Source: Xanthostigma xanthostigma
Lineage: Eukaryota > Arthropoda > Insecta > Raphidioptera > Raphidiidae
NCBI GenBank assembly: GCA_963575645.1
Contig: OY754468.1
Coordinates: 47,503,665-47,567,664, forward strand
DNA length: 64,000 nucleotides
Direction: 5' to 3'
Shown here: positions 11,289-23,735 of the stretch, piece after piece
How positions within the stretch are numbered: the first letter of the stretch is position 1
Layout: each line of letters starts with the position of its first letter
Position numbers and translations under genes: made by a program
The notes under the pieces: model-generated
What the model was told of the DNA's origin: nothing
Seen by the model: the letters and a program-made list of their open reading frames with translations, nothing else
Databases searched by the model: none

Positions 11289-11426
11289 GTTACGGTTAAT
11301 ACAAGAAAGTAGTTTTTTCGCGAATTAACCGGCTAATACCCGAATTAACCAAACGTCAAGGATTGGTTAATTTGGGTATTAGCCGGTTAATTCGCGAATT
11401 AACTACTTTCTTGTATTAACCGTAAC
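11289..11426. repeat. Foldback palindrome
   Basis: Inverted arms of about 60 bases (GTTACGGTTAATACAAGAAA and its reverse complement) contain GCGAATTAACCGGCTAATAC. The spacer is about 15 bases. Confidence 0.85.
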
Positions 11427-11515
11427 TTATATATTAGATTCTTTAATAAACAATTAATCATAGAAAATGGTGTAATTCTTTATGGATAAGAATGAACCTG
11501 ACAGGTTATGCTATG

Positions 11516-11735
11516 CAAAACGAACTAAAAAGTATAAAATAATTTTTTTCAACTTGTAGGATTTGAAACGAAAAACGTGGGACGCATATGCGACAGTTAT
11601 ATAAGAACTGTAGAGAGTAGTTATCAATGAAAAAATCTATTTTTGTAATAAAACGAATAATGCGCCCCAGTTTTTCGTTTCACTTTCAAATCCTACAAGT
11701 TATAAAAAATATTTTGTACTTTTTAGTTTGTTTTA
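11516..11735. mobile_element. Foldback MITE
   Basis: Arms of about 80 bases share AACTAAAAAGTA, AACTTGTAGGATTTGAAA and ACGAAAAAC...GGGCGCA. The spacer is about 60 bases. Confidence 0.8.
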
Positions 11736-12150
11736 AAAACGTGATATATTATTTTTTTTTTATTTTTTTTAAATACCCTTGTATTAAATTCTACCTTTAT
11801 TTGAATACATAAAATGTCCAAGTTCTGCGAAATTCGTAATGAATACGGTAAATCACAATACAAATAAAAGCCTTCAAGTGGTGATTGTTGACTGACGGCT
11901 AGAGTTTTTCCTGTGTTCGGTTATTATATTTGTTCAACTCGCGTCGATGAATGGATATACAGTCTAAACCTAATAAGTGAAATCTCATGTTGTACTCTCT
12001 GAGGTTCCACTAAAAAGTTATCGTTTGCCCAACTTGCAACAAACAGATCCCATCAACGTTCAATTTGCTAAGACTTTCAGGTCCAACTTAACCGCAAGTT
12101 ATGAATAACAATGAAATTATTGATCTCTAATCAGTATTGATTGTATATGT

Positions 12151-12625
12151 TACGATCAATGTCCGGAATCCGGGCAATGTCGACAATGCCCGGACAATGT
12201 CGACATTGACCGATCAATGTCGACAATGCCCGAGCCACATCGGGCAATGTACAAAATCGAACAAGGTTAAAAAAATAGATTTTTTATAAACATGAAACGC
12301 TGACATTTGATTGTATCTTTATCATGATAAGTTATCATTAACGCTTTATGGAATTTTTATCACTGAATGTGTGGAAATAAATTATACGTGGTTTCAATCA
12401 TCAACAATTGTAATAGAAAGCTGAAAAATATATTATTCAATAGTTGATATCAGTGATGAAAATTCCATAAAGGGTTAATGATAACTTATCATGATAAAAA
12501 TACAATCAAATGTTTGCGTTTCATGTTTATAAAAAATCTATTTTTTGAACCTTGTCCAATTTCGGACATTGCCGGATGTGGCTTGAGCATTGTCGACATT
12601 GACCGGATTCCGGACATTGACCGTA
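12151..12625. mobile_element. Foldback element with iterated CAATGTC/GACATTG motifs
   Basis: Two inverted arms of about 180-200 bases carry a terminal cluster of CAATGTC-GACAATG-CCGG words, then GTTCAA(G)GTT..., a TTTATAAACATGAAACG block and TTATCATGATAAGTTATCAT near the spacer. The left arm has an extra iteration of the terminal words. The regular iteration resembles a transposase-binding array, by inference. Confidence 0.85.
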
Positions 12626-12629
12626 CCAT

Positions 12630-14925
12630 ATATATTAGGTATAACATAATTTATATTTCTGTCTTGCGTGGGACTTTCAATAATTAGATATTTCGTTCTA
12701 GCACTGTGCACCTAACTAGCTATACAAACTAGTTGTGAAGCTTGTTACATTCAATACAGGTCTGTAGGTTGCGGAAAAGGAAACGGGTGGTTTTCTAAAA
12801 GGCAAATGTACGGAAAATAGTCTTACATTTGGCGAAATATGATTCCAAAGCTTTGATTACTTTACTGTTTCGCTCGATTGAAAAATTAAAGTCTAACTTT
12901 TGTTTGGAACTTCCATGTTCCTTAGTGAAATGAAAGTACGGTATTGGGGTCGAAAAATCGTCTCCAAAATAGGAGCAGATTCTAGTTGTCTTCTCAAAAC
13001 TAAAAGCACCTTAAAATTCCATTGAAAATCTCTCAAAACATTTTCAAATTTCAGCGAGCTAAAGCCATATACTCAATACTCCTATATTGCCAGTAGGGGT
13101 CTGAAAATGGATGACGACTCAACGGTGCAGACATACATTACGTCTATCTCCGTCGCTTAGAGCTCATAATATGTTATGCGCATGTCCTAGAATGGAGCAA
13201 TGCCCACTTCCCCACTACAGTCGCAACGCTTGCGCAGAACGTAACGAGTATAAATAAGTGAGATAGAAGTATGCAGGTGCTGTCTCTCTTGGTGGGCAAC
13301 ATTTTCACTTACGGGAACTAGCAATATAAGCGTATTAAGTATAGTATAGCTAAAGAAAGCTGTTGTATCTAGTCTAGTGTGGAAGTTGTATACAATTAAA
13401 AATTGCCAAAATTTCCACACAAAAATCTACAATTGTCCATAACTTCTAAACCAAAAGACACAGAGACATTTACTTGGGCTCACTGATCCAATTAAAAAAA
13501 TGTTAAAACCGTTTCTTATTCTTTTTTCTGTGTGTAACAGGTTTTCATATATGCAATGTGTTTTATACGGTCTTAATGCTATCGCTTGAAGCCGTAAACA
13601 TAGAAAACAGTTGCAATATTATAAAATGGCCGTCGTTAACTTTAAACGTGTGTTCTTTTTAAACATCGCGTATAAAGTACAAACCACTCTAAAATGTCTT
13701 TGTACGCTACTTACAAAAATATACAGTTTAGTTTTCAAAGAAAAGTTTCTTTTATATAAGCGTTCTAAATTTACATACAACCTTAAAAGTTGATGTATCC
13801 TTCTAATGTTCTATTGTTCGTTTGTAAAGAAACAAAACAATCAAAATCTATGCATGTATAAGGTAAAAGCACAAATTCCGGCTAACTTTAATTCATCTAC
13901 AGTCTGTAAACACGTAAGGTGCACATATTGGGAAAAAATGACTGGATCAGAGTGAGCCTTGAAATCTTGTTTTTCAATTTGACAGATAATATTCTTTTGC
14001 AAAATGAATGTGTATAGGTACTACCGAAGAAAATATTCAAATGATTACAACATAATCGGACTTTTTTTATTAATGGGACATTAAATTCCCAAAAATACTT
14101 AAATATGGTGCGAGATCAAATATCTCCGCCTATTCGTGTTGAACCTAAAGACATTAGGTCACTGATTTACCAACGCGCATTAACATATTTTTCCTTTCGT
14201 CTTTTTCGATAAAAGTAAAATTCATTTTCAGAACACTGTTTTATTTCCAATACTTTTTGAGAATGTCAAAAATCATTTACAATAAAAAATAACAATATGA
14301 ACATGCTGGGGTGTTTTCGTAAAAAAGGAAATGTTGCGGATGCGCGTTTTTTGGGAGTTCTTCGAGCCTACCCCTAATGGAAATAAGAAAACTTATTAAA
14401 TTATTTCATCTAAAGAGTACTATTTGCGTTCACAGACTGTAGAGTATAAACACTCGACGGCAGAGATCATAATCTTCTGAAATTAGAAAATAAAGTGACA
14501 TGTTATGGATGCGAAAGTATAGCATTTATTTTATGATACAGTACAGAAAAGTTCAAAAAGGGATTAAAGTCTTAAAATGAGCTTATTTTAGCTTCCCTAG
14601 TTCGTTGGTAATGTTAATATTAAAACTCTAGCTATTTATTTGTTTAGTGTCAAAAGTCGTTTCAACTTTTATCCAAGTACTTTTGGGAAACAAATAATAG
14701 GTATATTAAGTTCATTCTGTAAACATTCTCTATTGCCGTTAAAAATGCGTTCCATTATTCTCTCTATAATGTGCCGAAATATAATGCTCGGCGTATAAGC
14801 GATTTTCAGCATAAAACAATAGATTAATCTTATATTTTCTCGAGCAGCTTTATGCATGTTATGCTTACAGAATGTTTTACACAACAGAGTTACTGACTAT
14901 AGGGCAAACTTTCGAGACTGAAACC
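12630..14925. other. No gene recognised
   Basis: Intronic AT-rich sequence. A short stretch at 13435-13510 (CATAACTTCTAAACCAAAAG) matches the unit of the tandem repeats at 31.2-31.8 kb. Otherwise I see no exon or repeat boundary. Confidence 0.5.
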
Positions 14926-15155
14926 AAGTACAGTGGACCCCCGGTAATCCGACAAACATTTTGCAGGGCAGTGTCGGACTATCGAATTTGTCGGATTATA
15001 GAGTACTGCCTAAAAATATCACATTTATCTTTAATTGTCAGTGTTTTGTGCTTTCGCTTCTGAGCTTGTGACGACATTACTAGGTACGAATACGTAATCA
15101 TATTATATTAATATTAATATTAATCATATTTATTATTAATTAATTAATTAATAAT

Positions 15156-15880
15156 ATTATAAATGCGAATGTAAGTTTGTTTGTTACGCTTTCACGCAAA
15201 AACTACTTAACCGATCATCATGAAACTTTGCACATACACTCTTGAAGGTATTAGAAGTAACATAGGATACTTTTTATTAAAAAAAAATAAAAATTTTTTA
15301 CGAAAAATAAGAAAGGGTTGAAAACATTTTTTGGGCCCAAAAATACCGAAAAATTTCTCCGAATCGTTTCAAAATTGAAATTTAACCCTTTAGTAATGAT
15401 TAAAATGTGCTATTAAAATTTCATTAAAATCGGCCCGACAGGACCGGACTTACAAATTTTATGAAAACGAAATATTATAAATGCGAATGTAAGTTTGTTT
15501 GTTACGCTTTCACGCAAAAACTACTTAACCGATCATCATGAAACTTTGCACATACACTCTTGAAGGTATTAGAAGTAACATAGGATACTTTTTATTAAAA
15601 AAAAATAAAAAATTTTTACGAAAAATATCATATTAATATTATAAATGCGAATGTAAGTTTGTTTGTTACGCTTTCACGCAAAAACTACTTAACCGATCAT
15701 CATGAAACTTTGCACATACACTCTTGAAGGTATTAGATGTAACATAGGATACTTTTTATTAAAAAAAAATAAAAATTTTTTACGAAAAATAAGAAAATTG
15801 TTTGTCAAAACAACCCCTGATATGCATGTCAAAAGTCGATTTTCATCTCAATCGCGGGCGTAGCCGCGGGTAGCGGCTAG
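15156..15880 (+). mobile_element. Helitron with three repeated 5' segments
   Basis: Three 5' segments starting ATTATAAATGCGAATGTAAG lie at 15156, 15474 and 15638. The third runs on to a 3' end with a GC-rich hairpin (GCGGGCGTAGCCGCGG) and terminal GGCTAG before T, the CTRR-type Helitron end. No Rep/helicase frame is present, so it is non-autonomous. The exact 5' end is uncertain because AT-rich sequence precedes it. Confidence 0.85.
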
Positions 15881-16790
15881 TTAATATTATAAATGCGAAT
15901 GTAAGTTTGTTTGTTACGCTTTCACGCAAAAACTACTTAACCGATCATCATGAAACTTTGCACATACACTCTTGAAGGTATTAGAAGTAACATAGGATAC
16001 TTTTTATTAAAAAAAATAAAAAAATTTTACGAAAAATAAGAAAAACATTATAAATGCGAATGTAAGTTTGTTTGTTACGCTTTCACGCAAAAACTACTTA
16101 ACCGATCATCATGAAACTTTGCACATACACTCTTGAAGGTATTAGAAGTAACATAGGATACTTTTTATTAAAAAAAAAATAAAAAATTTTTACGAAAAAT
16201 AAGAAAAACATTATAAATGCGAATGTAAGTTTGTTTGTTACGCTTTCACGCAAAAACTACTTAACCGATCATCATGAAACTTTGCACATACACTCTTGAA
16301 GGTATTAGAAGTAACATAGGATACTTTTTATTAAAAAAAAATAAAAAATTTTTACGAAAAATAAGAAAAACATTATAAATGCGAATGTAAGTTTGTTTGT
16401 TACGCTTTCACGCAAAAACTACTTAACCGATCATCATGAAACTTTGCACATACACTCTTGAAGGTATTAGAAGTAACATAGGATACTTTTTATTAAAAAA
16501 AAATAAAAAATTTTTACGAAAAATAAGAAAAACATTATAAATGCGAATGTAAGTTTGTTTGTTACGCTTTCACGCAAAAACTACTTAACCGATCATCATG
16601 AAACTTTGCACATACACTCTTGAAGGTATTAGAAGTAACATAGGATACTTTTTATTAAAAAAAAATAAAAATTTTTTACGAAAAATAAGAAAATTGTTTG
16701 TCAAAATATGTGCAATACCTCAACCCCTGATATGCATGTCAAAAGTCGATTTCCATCTCAATCGCGGACGTAGCCGCGGGTAGCGGCTAG
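15881..16790 (+). mobile_element. Second Helitron abutting the first, five repeated 5' segments
   Basis: It starts immediately after the CTAG of the previous copy. 5' segments begin at 15886, 16047, 16210, 16372 and 16534, spaced 161-163 bases, and the last runs to the shared 3' hairpin and CTAG at 16787-16790. Successive 5' segments are almost identical, differing mainly in A-tract length. Confidence 0.88.
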
Positions 16791-17747
16791 TACACAATAA
16801 ATTAACAGTAAACAATGAACATACGCTAGACCGCACCGCTATCTTCTTCAAACTTCAAATTCAAATTAAGCAATCTGAATCAAAACAATACCCTACGCGT
16901 CGAGCACAATAGTGGTGGTGCGTACAAGTTATAATTTGTTAAATCATGCATTAGCGAAGATTGTCAAAAAAATATTCAATAATAAATAATAGACCATGTT
17001 GGATTACAGGGTGTGCCGGATTAGACAGGGGCCGGATTACCGGGGGTCCACTGTAAATGATTTTTCTTTATACCTCCATCGAAAGTACATACTTTTGACA
17101 TCACTTGTAAGGCAGAAAGTCAAAATTTACAGTGGGATTACACGCACTGATGCGGGAAGTACGTACGTTCGGGTGACAGTAAAGAAAAAATAACCTTTTA
17201 ACTGTTGTTTAGATGTCGTTTCGATAGCATTACATTTTAGCTTATAGTCACGAACAGCTGTCTTTCGTGTTTTTACGTATAACCTCAACGCTGCTTGCTT
17301 GGAATTTATCTGTGCTTTTATGTAATTAATTAATTAATGTATTTAATAAGCGTACTTACGACCGAGGTATGAAGAAAAATTGTAAACACCACACTGTGGA
17401 AGAATATCAAACTTTGGGCCCTTGTGGTATACTATTTTGTAAGACGTACGAAGTGCAGTCGGTAGAAAATTTTTAATTTTTAATAATATCTATCAATTAT
17501 TTTTGTAAACGTTTGACGTAACATATCGCGCAGTGTTTAATAAACGAAAACACGTGAAAATATATATTTTACGTTCGTTTTTAATAATACAACGTAAACT
17601 TAATTAAATTTTCAATAAAAATATCTCTGTTTTTTAACTAAAAAGAAACTTTCTTAATACATTTAAAATTGAATTAAGCTAACATAAAGAGCTTTGAAAA
17701 ACAGAATATGAAAATTTAAATATGAATTTTACGATATTGGAGATATA

Positions 17748-17870
17748 CAGTGTAACCTTTTTATAACGTTCTTCGTGATAACGAAAAAATCCCTATAACG
17801 TAGACATTTTTTCAATTCGGTTGGTGTATCTTAAAACCCACACATTAATACCCTCTTTATAGCGCAACAG
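17748..17870. mobile_element. Single end of a pogo-like element
   Basis: TACAGTGTAACCTTTTTATAACG followed by repeated TATAACG words resembles a Tigger/pogo terminus. No partner end was found nearby. Confidence 0.35.
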
Positions 17871-18239
17871 CCATTCTGTATTACGAAGAAATATGTTCAT
17901 ATTTAGGCGTCAGCAAATATTTACAGACGTAAAGAGGATGATTCTGAACCATCAGCAAGTATTCAACAAGTAGGGTTTAATCTGCCTGGAGACGAATCGA
18001 ACAAAAACAAGTTTTTTTAAATCGGTTAGGCCGTTCTTGAGTTATAAATGGTGTAACTATCCCGACTTTGTTTTATATATATAGATAGATATTTTGTATA
18101 ATATTAGTATTTTGCTTTGTAATTTACTTATATTTTCGATAACTGAAAAGCAAACTGTCACTAATTGACATATAAATGCATTTTTTTTATTCAAAGCCTG
18201 CTCATAATATATCGTTATATTTTGAATAAATCCTCCCAT

Positions 18240-18640
18240 AAAATGAACATTTTTAACACGAGATGGCGTGAAAATCACGAAGCTCGGTCCCCATTAATAG
18301 CTCCACGAACTAATAGTTTTGAGCAAATTCTATCCGATTTGTTTCTGAACTAATAGCTTTGAGCGAATTCTAACAGATGTCGCTACTTTGTACTGAAACA
18401 GTGTTTGTTGTTTGCTTCTAAACTAATATCTTTGAGTAAATTCTATCAGATGTCGTTACATGTTACTAAACTAGGTTTTTTGAGAAAATAGCGTAATTTT
18501 GTACAAAATATGTAATAGAAACTATCCTATATCGTAAGGAGTTTTACAAAATTTCATTAAAATCTGTTCAGTGGTTTTGGAGATTAGCGCGGCCCAAAAT
18601 TGTTACACGGGAATTTTATATATGTAGATATGAGAAAAAC
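18240..18640. repeat. Degenerate repeat block with LINE-like tail
   Basis: Three imperfect copies of GAACTAATAGCTTTGAGCRA-AATTCTA lie at about 18308, 18347 and 18419. They are followed by TTTCATTAAAATCTGTTCAG and GGTTTTGGAGATTAGCG, wording common in 3' regions of insect non-LTR retrotransposons. No coding remnant is visible. Confidence 0.4.
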
Positions 18641-18960
18641 GTATTCAATACATTTTTATAGAAATCTGTTAAACAATTGAAAACTGAAAGGGCAGTGAAC
18701 TGTTGGCAGTCCTTTGATTCGCCACGGTCGATAATGTAGATGGTAATCTTTTTTACCTTTTGTGAGCGCTTTTTTGCATTATGTATTGTCTGCTCAGCTA
18801 CTGTGTCTGTGTTACACACATTCCTATGGAACTGGCGAATGTCAATATATATATACATACCTCTCCAATCTCCCATCTATGTCATAAATTACAAATAAAC
18901 AATCATAATTGTCTGGGCCGGTGACCTACTCAACATTGACTGTTTTCAACGTGCTATATA

Positions 18961-20464
18961 GTTTAAGCTCCCATGACACAAAAAGTTACCTCAAAGAACA
19001 CCTCAAAATTATAAAGTGAAAATGGCTGAAAAACATGTCAGAAACATGTTGCGCCCGCCAGACAAGTAAAAATTTGTTAATTGTTATTTTTTATGAATTT
19101 TTGAAATTTAAAAAAAAAACATGATTTTACTTTCCAAAACACCTGTTTGAAATTTCTACAATTTGTAGTAAATAATGTATCATTTTTGAAAAAATTGGTC
19201 TGGCTGACAATTTTTGTTAATAAGCTAGCCAGACTTCATTTGTTATAAACTATTTTTTTTATGAAAATACATTTCATAACACCTCCTTGAATTTTTTTTT
19301 AAATAAAATTTAAGATCTCTTCTATCTAATATACTAACTGGTCTGGCTGACAATTTTTGTTAATAAATTGGTCAGACTTCATTTGTTATAAAATTTTTTG
19401 TTTATGAAGTCTGTCATAGTAAAAAACATTGTTTCGCTGACAGACCAATTTTTATGCATAAAATAGATGTCAAACCTTCTTTCAGAAAAAAATTAAGGTG
19501 GTGTTTTGACACGGCCCTTGTAAAAGCTAATTTGTTTATAAAAAAAACGCTGTCACAGCGCTTAAAAATTGAATCTGACATGGTAAAAAACAATATTTTG
19601 ATGAAAAATGTATTAAAGTATATAAAAGGAATCTACCGTATTAATTTAGAATAAAAAAAAATTTTGTTTTCTAGTTAGCAACGATTATACCATAGTTTTT
19701 CATTAAATGCGACCACATTTTTTAATGAAAAAATATGGTATAATCGTTGCTAACTAAAAAAAAATATTTGTTTTTTTATTCTAAATTAATACGGTAGATC
19801 CCTTTTATATACTTTAATACATTTTTCATCAAAATATTGTTTTTTACCATGTCAGATTCAATTTTTAAGCGCCGTGACAGCGTTTTTTTATAAACAAATT
19901 AGCTTTTACAAGGGCCGTGTCAAAACACCACCTTAATTTTTTTCTGAAAGAAGATTTGACATCTATTTTATGCATAAAAATTGGTCTGTCAGCGAAAAAA
20001 TGTTTTTTACTGACAGACTTCATAAACAAAAAATTTTATAACAAATGAAGTCTGACCAATTTATTAACAAAAATTGCCAGCCAGACCAGTTGTATTAGAT
20101 AGAAGAGATTTTAAACTTTATTTAAAAAAAAAATTCAAGGAGGTGTTATGAAATGTATTTTCATAAAAAAAATAGTTTATAACAAATGAACTCTGGCTAG
20201 CTTATTAACAAAAATTGTCAGCCAGACCAATTTTTTCAAAAATGGTACATTATTTTCTACAAATTGTATAAATTTCAAGCAGGTGTTTTGGAAAGTAAAA
20301 TCATGTTTTTTTTTTAAATTTCAAAAATTCATAAAAAATAACAATTAACAAAATTTTACTTGTCTGGCGGGCGTAACATGTTTCTGACATGTTTTTCAGC
20401 CATTTTCACTATAAAATTTTGAGGTGTTCTTTGGGGTAACTTTTTGTGTCATGGGAGCTTAAAC
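18961..20464. mobile_element. 1.5-kb near-perfect foldback element, TA-flanked
   Basis: Two arms of about 740 bases are reverse complements from GTTTAAGCTCCCATGACAC at each end to a centre near 19708, with only about 20 bases of loop. TA lies on both sides (18959-18960 and 20465-20466). The arms contain repeated GTCTGGCTGACAATTTTTG words. Identity stays very high throughout, with a handful of substitutions. The 66-codon frame at 19454 lies inside an arm and is not called as a gene. Confidence 0.95.
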
Positions 20465-20679
20465 TAATAAATGAACTAAACCATGATAGAAAACGCTGAT
20501 TAAATCGACGCAACAAATGCGTTGGTTAATAATGACAATTACGATGAAGGAAAGGTTTTGGTTTAGGATCATAAATAAACATATACCATTAAGAATGGGA
20601 CATAGAACAACCGCAGATTCTCCGATTCAAAATAAAACGATTAAGCGAAATATGCTTAGATAAAATGTTACTCGCTCTA

Positions 20680-21091
20680 CCAGTGGCGTACGGCAGGAGT
20701 AAGTAATGCTTGTACCCCTTCTAAATGTTACGCCGCTGTCTAAATTTTAATTTTGACTATATTTTTAATTTTTTTCATATTTTCTAAGTCAATAATGTAC
20801 ACTTGTTAGTTTGTTGTAAAGTCATTGGTTTTCGAGATATTCGTAGTTAAAGATAGATAGACATGTACTTTTTATTTGTATTATTATTAATAATATTCAT
20901 TTTTACAATTTTGTCTTAAAAAAACTGCGAATATCTCGAAAACCAATGACTTTACAACAAACTAACAAGTGTACATTATTGACTTAGAAAATATCAAAAA
21001 AATTAAAATTATAGTCAAAATTAAAATTTAGACAGCGGCGTAACATTTAGAAGGGGTACAAGCATTACTTACTCCTGCCGTACGCCACTGG
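20680..21091. mobile_element. Nested foldback MITE
   Basis: Arms of about 190 bases run from CCAGTGGCGTACGGCAGGAG inward through TCTAAATGTTACGCCGCTG to ATCTCGAAAACCAATGAC. The inverted identity extends a few bases further (GCTCTA/TAGAGC). Superfamily unassigned. Confidence 0.88.
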
Positions 21092-21355
21092 TAGAGCGTA
21101 CTGAACTAATTTTTTTATTGTTAGGTGCATTTTATGATATTTAACAAGTGTGCCGATTTGAGTAAAATTATACGGTGTATTAAAAAAATTATGGACATTA
21201 ATAATTTTTCAGTTTTCAACTTCAACACCCCGTATTTCGGAAACGAATAACATTTTATCTAAGCATATTTCGCTTAATCGTTTTATTTTGAATTGGAGAA
21301 TCTGCGGTTGTTCTATGTCCCATTCTTAATGGGACACCCTGTATACATGTTCATA

Positions 21356-21394
21356 GGCCCTGAAGATGAAAATTAATTTTTCGAAACGTTGGCC
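21356..21394 (+). ncRNA. Hammerhead-ribozyme-like motif (second copy of the 6.2-kb type)
   Basis: GGCC, CTGAAGA, one spacer base, hairpin GAAAA...TTTTC, GAAACGTT, GGCC. It differs from the 6182 copy at the permitted variable core position (N7) and in the hairpin loop, while the proposed stems stay paired. Confidence 0.5.
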
Positions 21395-22146
21395 ACTAGC
21401 GTAACATTGGTAAAGCTTATTTATTTATGATCCTCAACCAAAACCTTCCTTCATCGTAACAATCTATTGGATCAACACTAATTTTTGCTGAAGACAATAA
21501 TGACAATGGTAGACCAAAGCTGACGGGTTTCCAAATTTAACCGTTTTTTTGGAGTAAAACTTTTTTTGCCACGATAAGGTAAAATCAATTCATGAGATTG
21601 AAAGCGTTATGTGCTACCAAACATTGTAATGTACGTATACTATCTACTATAAAAACTGACTGTATAGCATTAAGCTAAGGTGACTGCGAGGAGGGAGGGG
21701 GCAAACCGGGGCTCCAAAATCATGATATAATATGGTTGAAATCTTTCCTTTTTCCGATTTACTCAATCTGCTCGTTTTCTGACGATTTTATGACCATTCA
21801 CGAAAAATGCTAACCATATAATATATTTTGTGAGTTTTTTTAAGTAATTTATCTCAAACGCTGGAGAGAGGGGGCGCCATTATCAAGTTTCTGCCCCGAT
21901 TTGAAAAAGTCGTAGATCCAGGGCTGAAGATTCATTGGTTCGAATCTGGCGATCGGCGCCTATATATATATATTTTTTTAACAATTATTCCATAGGCTCT
22001 TATAAAGTTATAGCCTATATTGCTTAATATTAAAAAATGAAAAAAATAAAAATAAAATTTTGTATAATGTGCTATTGATCATAGATGTCGAAGCACTATT
22101 TTTCTAAATAAAAAAACAATAAAAAAAAATTCATAAAAATATCACG

Positions 22147-22218
22147 TGCGATGGCCGGGAATCGAACCCGGATCAACTGCTTGGAAGGCAACTATGCTGA
22201 CCATTACACCACCATCGC
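22147..22218 (-). tRNA. tRNA-Gly (anticodon UCC)
   Basis: The minus strand folds as a complete 72-base cloverleaf. The acceptor stem GCGATGG pairs with CCATCGC and is followed by discriminator A. The D-arm region is TGGTGTAATGGTCAGCA, the anticodon arm TTGCCTTCCAAGCAG has TCC at the anticodon, and the T-arm CCGGGTTCGATTCCCGG pairs fully. All stems are intact and internal A- and B-box promoters are present, so this looks functional. No CCA is encoded, as expected in a eukaryote. It lies in the long Ndae1 intron on the opposite strand. Confidence 0.96.
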
Positions 22219-23400
22219 ACTGTCTGCTGACGAGCGTACGTTGAAACATGACCTTGATTCTGTAAATTTTATAATTTTAATTTCGTTAACAAACTGCCAA
22301 CCGTAAACAGTATTTTGTTATAAAATCAGGATAAAAAATGTTCTGAATATTATAAAAAACAGAATAGAAAACCAAAACAAATAAATTTAAAATATAAGCA
22401 GCTTCCAATGCGTATCTTTTCCTAAGCACCGACTATCTCTTTGCTTGGTTGAAACATTTAATTCATAAATGCGTCGGGGACCGCTGAGACAATGATATTT
22501 TACAGTGGCTCACGACGCAATATTTCATCCTACCGAAAAAAAAAACAATTTAAAAGTTGCTTTTTGTGTTCGAGTTGTTTTAAATTTAATTTGTGTTTCA
22601 TACTTTTTAAACTAAGTAATCAAAACCTGAATTTTCGACATCAAACTTGTAGTTTTTAGTCGTAATAGTGATAGCAAACTGTGATGTGAGTTGATTAGAC
22701 AGACTAATTAATGCCCTGTTTGCATAAACGCGACCCACGACAATATTTTTTATCGTGCCGGACAATTTTCATATACCTAGTATCATGGTTTTCAGTTGTT
22801 CATGAAAATGGGTCAAAAATTATTTCTCTTCATGGCAGATTTATTTTCGACATTTTTGTGTACTTCATAATTATACATCGAATTTTGTAATTAATAATAA
22901 TAATAATAAATTTTATTCCCACAAAAATGTTACAAAACAAAACAAATTATAAATCTAAAATTACGGAATTTTCCTACCCAACTTGACTTAAGTCAGTGCT
23001 AGGGTAGGCGCAATTAATTGAAAAATAAAAATAATCGTAAAACAGTGTACGGCGTAGCGTGGGTTAGTATTTGAAAGTGTTTGTTAGTGTCTGTGAATTA
23101 AAGCTTTATATCTGTTCTCCAAAATATTAACATAGTTCCAGCTAATTGGCCGACACCACTCCAACTCTCCAACATAAATGTCTATATGACATCCTTGAAT
23201 AGTGATCTCACACCAATAAAAGCCAATTTTATGTAAAGTAAATTATTAAAGAATTTGCTTAAGTTTTTTTTATGAATTTTAGATTTAAGTATTATTTTTT
23301 TAAGTTCGTTTCCGGCTATTATTAAGTAGAAAATGATGCAGACATTTTATAAAATAAAGCGCATGGCCGCATATTATCTCAGTTGACGAGCGTCTATACT
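22219..23400. other. No gene recognised
   Basis: Past the tRNA this is AT-rich intron. A (TAA)n stretch followed by TTTATTCCCACAAAA at about 22900-22935 resembles a non-LTR or SINE 3' tail, and 23130-23180 weakly resembles the repeat starting at 1849. I could not delimit either. Confidence 0.4.
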
Positions 23401-23411
23401 TTGAAGTCTAC

Positions 23412-23650
23412 TAATAATAATAATATTAATGTGTTTAACGTCCGTTTCTCGACTTTATGTTATAACAAACGTCATTCGCACCATTACTATTTTCCACCTA
23501 TCACACACTTCCCGTTATTTTCGACATTTGTTCAACTTCAAATAGCTATAGGCGAATGAAAAAACATTAGGATAAGGCAGGCAAATTTTGAGCATAAGAG
23601 TCTGGCAGGTAATCGGCCATGACCTTGAATAAGAAACTATCTCGATATGT
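23412..23650 (-). mobile_element. SINE, 3' part
   Basis: It contains the ATT-repeat tail, TGTGTTTAACGTCCG and AAATTTTGAGCATAAGAG, and runs to CTCGATATG, where the family body breaks off before the tRNA head. It provides the uninterrupted sequence at the point where the 6.9-kb copy is split. Confidence 0.8.
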
Positions 23651-23735
23651 TTTTAAAGAACTCCCCCCAAACGCATTTCCCTTTTCCCTGGACAAAAAAA
23701 AATAATTTATAAAAATAGCTAATAACACTGTTATA

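Larger units (their letters stand above)
14931..17053. mobile_element. Tigger/pogo-type MITE, split by a Helitron array
   Basis: The ends CAGTGGACCCCCGGTAATCC and its reverse complement are flanked by TA (14929-14930 and 17054-17055), the signature of pogo/Tigger elements in the Tc1/mariner superfamily. Subterminal GTCGGATTA-type repeats are present. Its interior holds the Helitron copies at 15156-16790, so only a few hundred bases belong to the MITE itself. Confidence 0.88.
20541..21457. mobile_element. Inverted-repeat composite around a nested foldback
   Basis: Outer arms share ATGAAGGAAAGGTTTTGGTT, ATTAAGAATGGGACATAGAA and AAACGATTAAGCGAAATATG. The right arm carries an extra segment (about 21092-21235) and the hammerhead-like motif at 21356-21394. 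It begins 77 bases after the 1.5-kb foldback. The class is not assigned; the right arm ends in the same tail as the 6.2-kb motif copy. Confidence 0.75.

Noticed and set aside
15156..16790. A CRISPR-like array
   Set aside because: The repeats are about 160 bases long, the intervals are the rest of the same Helitron segment rather than unique spacers, and the setting is eukaryotic.
19454..19654. 66-codon frame inside the 1.5-kb foldback
   Set aside because: It is confined to one arm, has low-complexity Lys/Ile/Asn composition, and no matching family is recognised.
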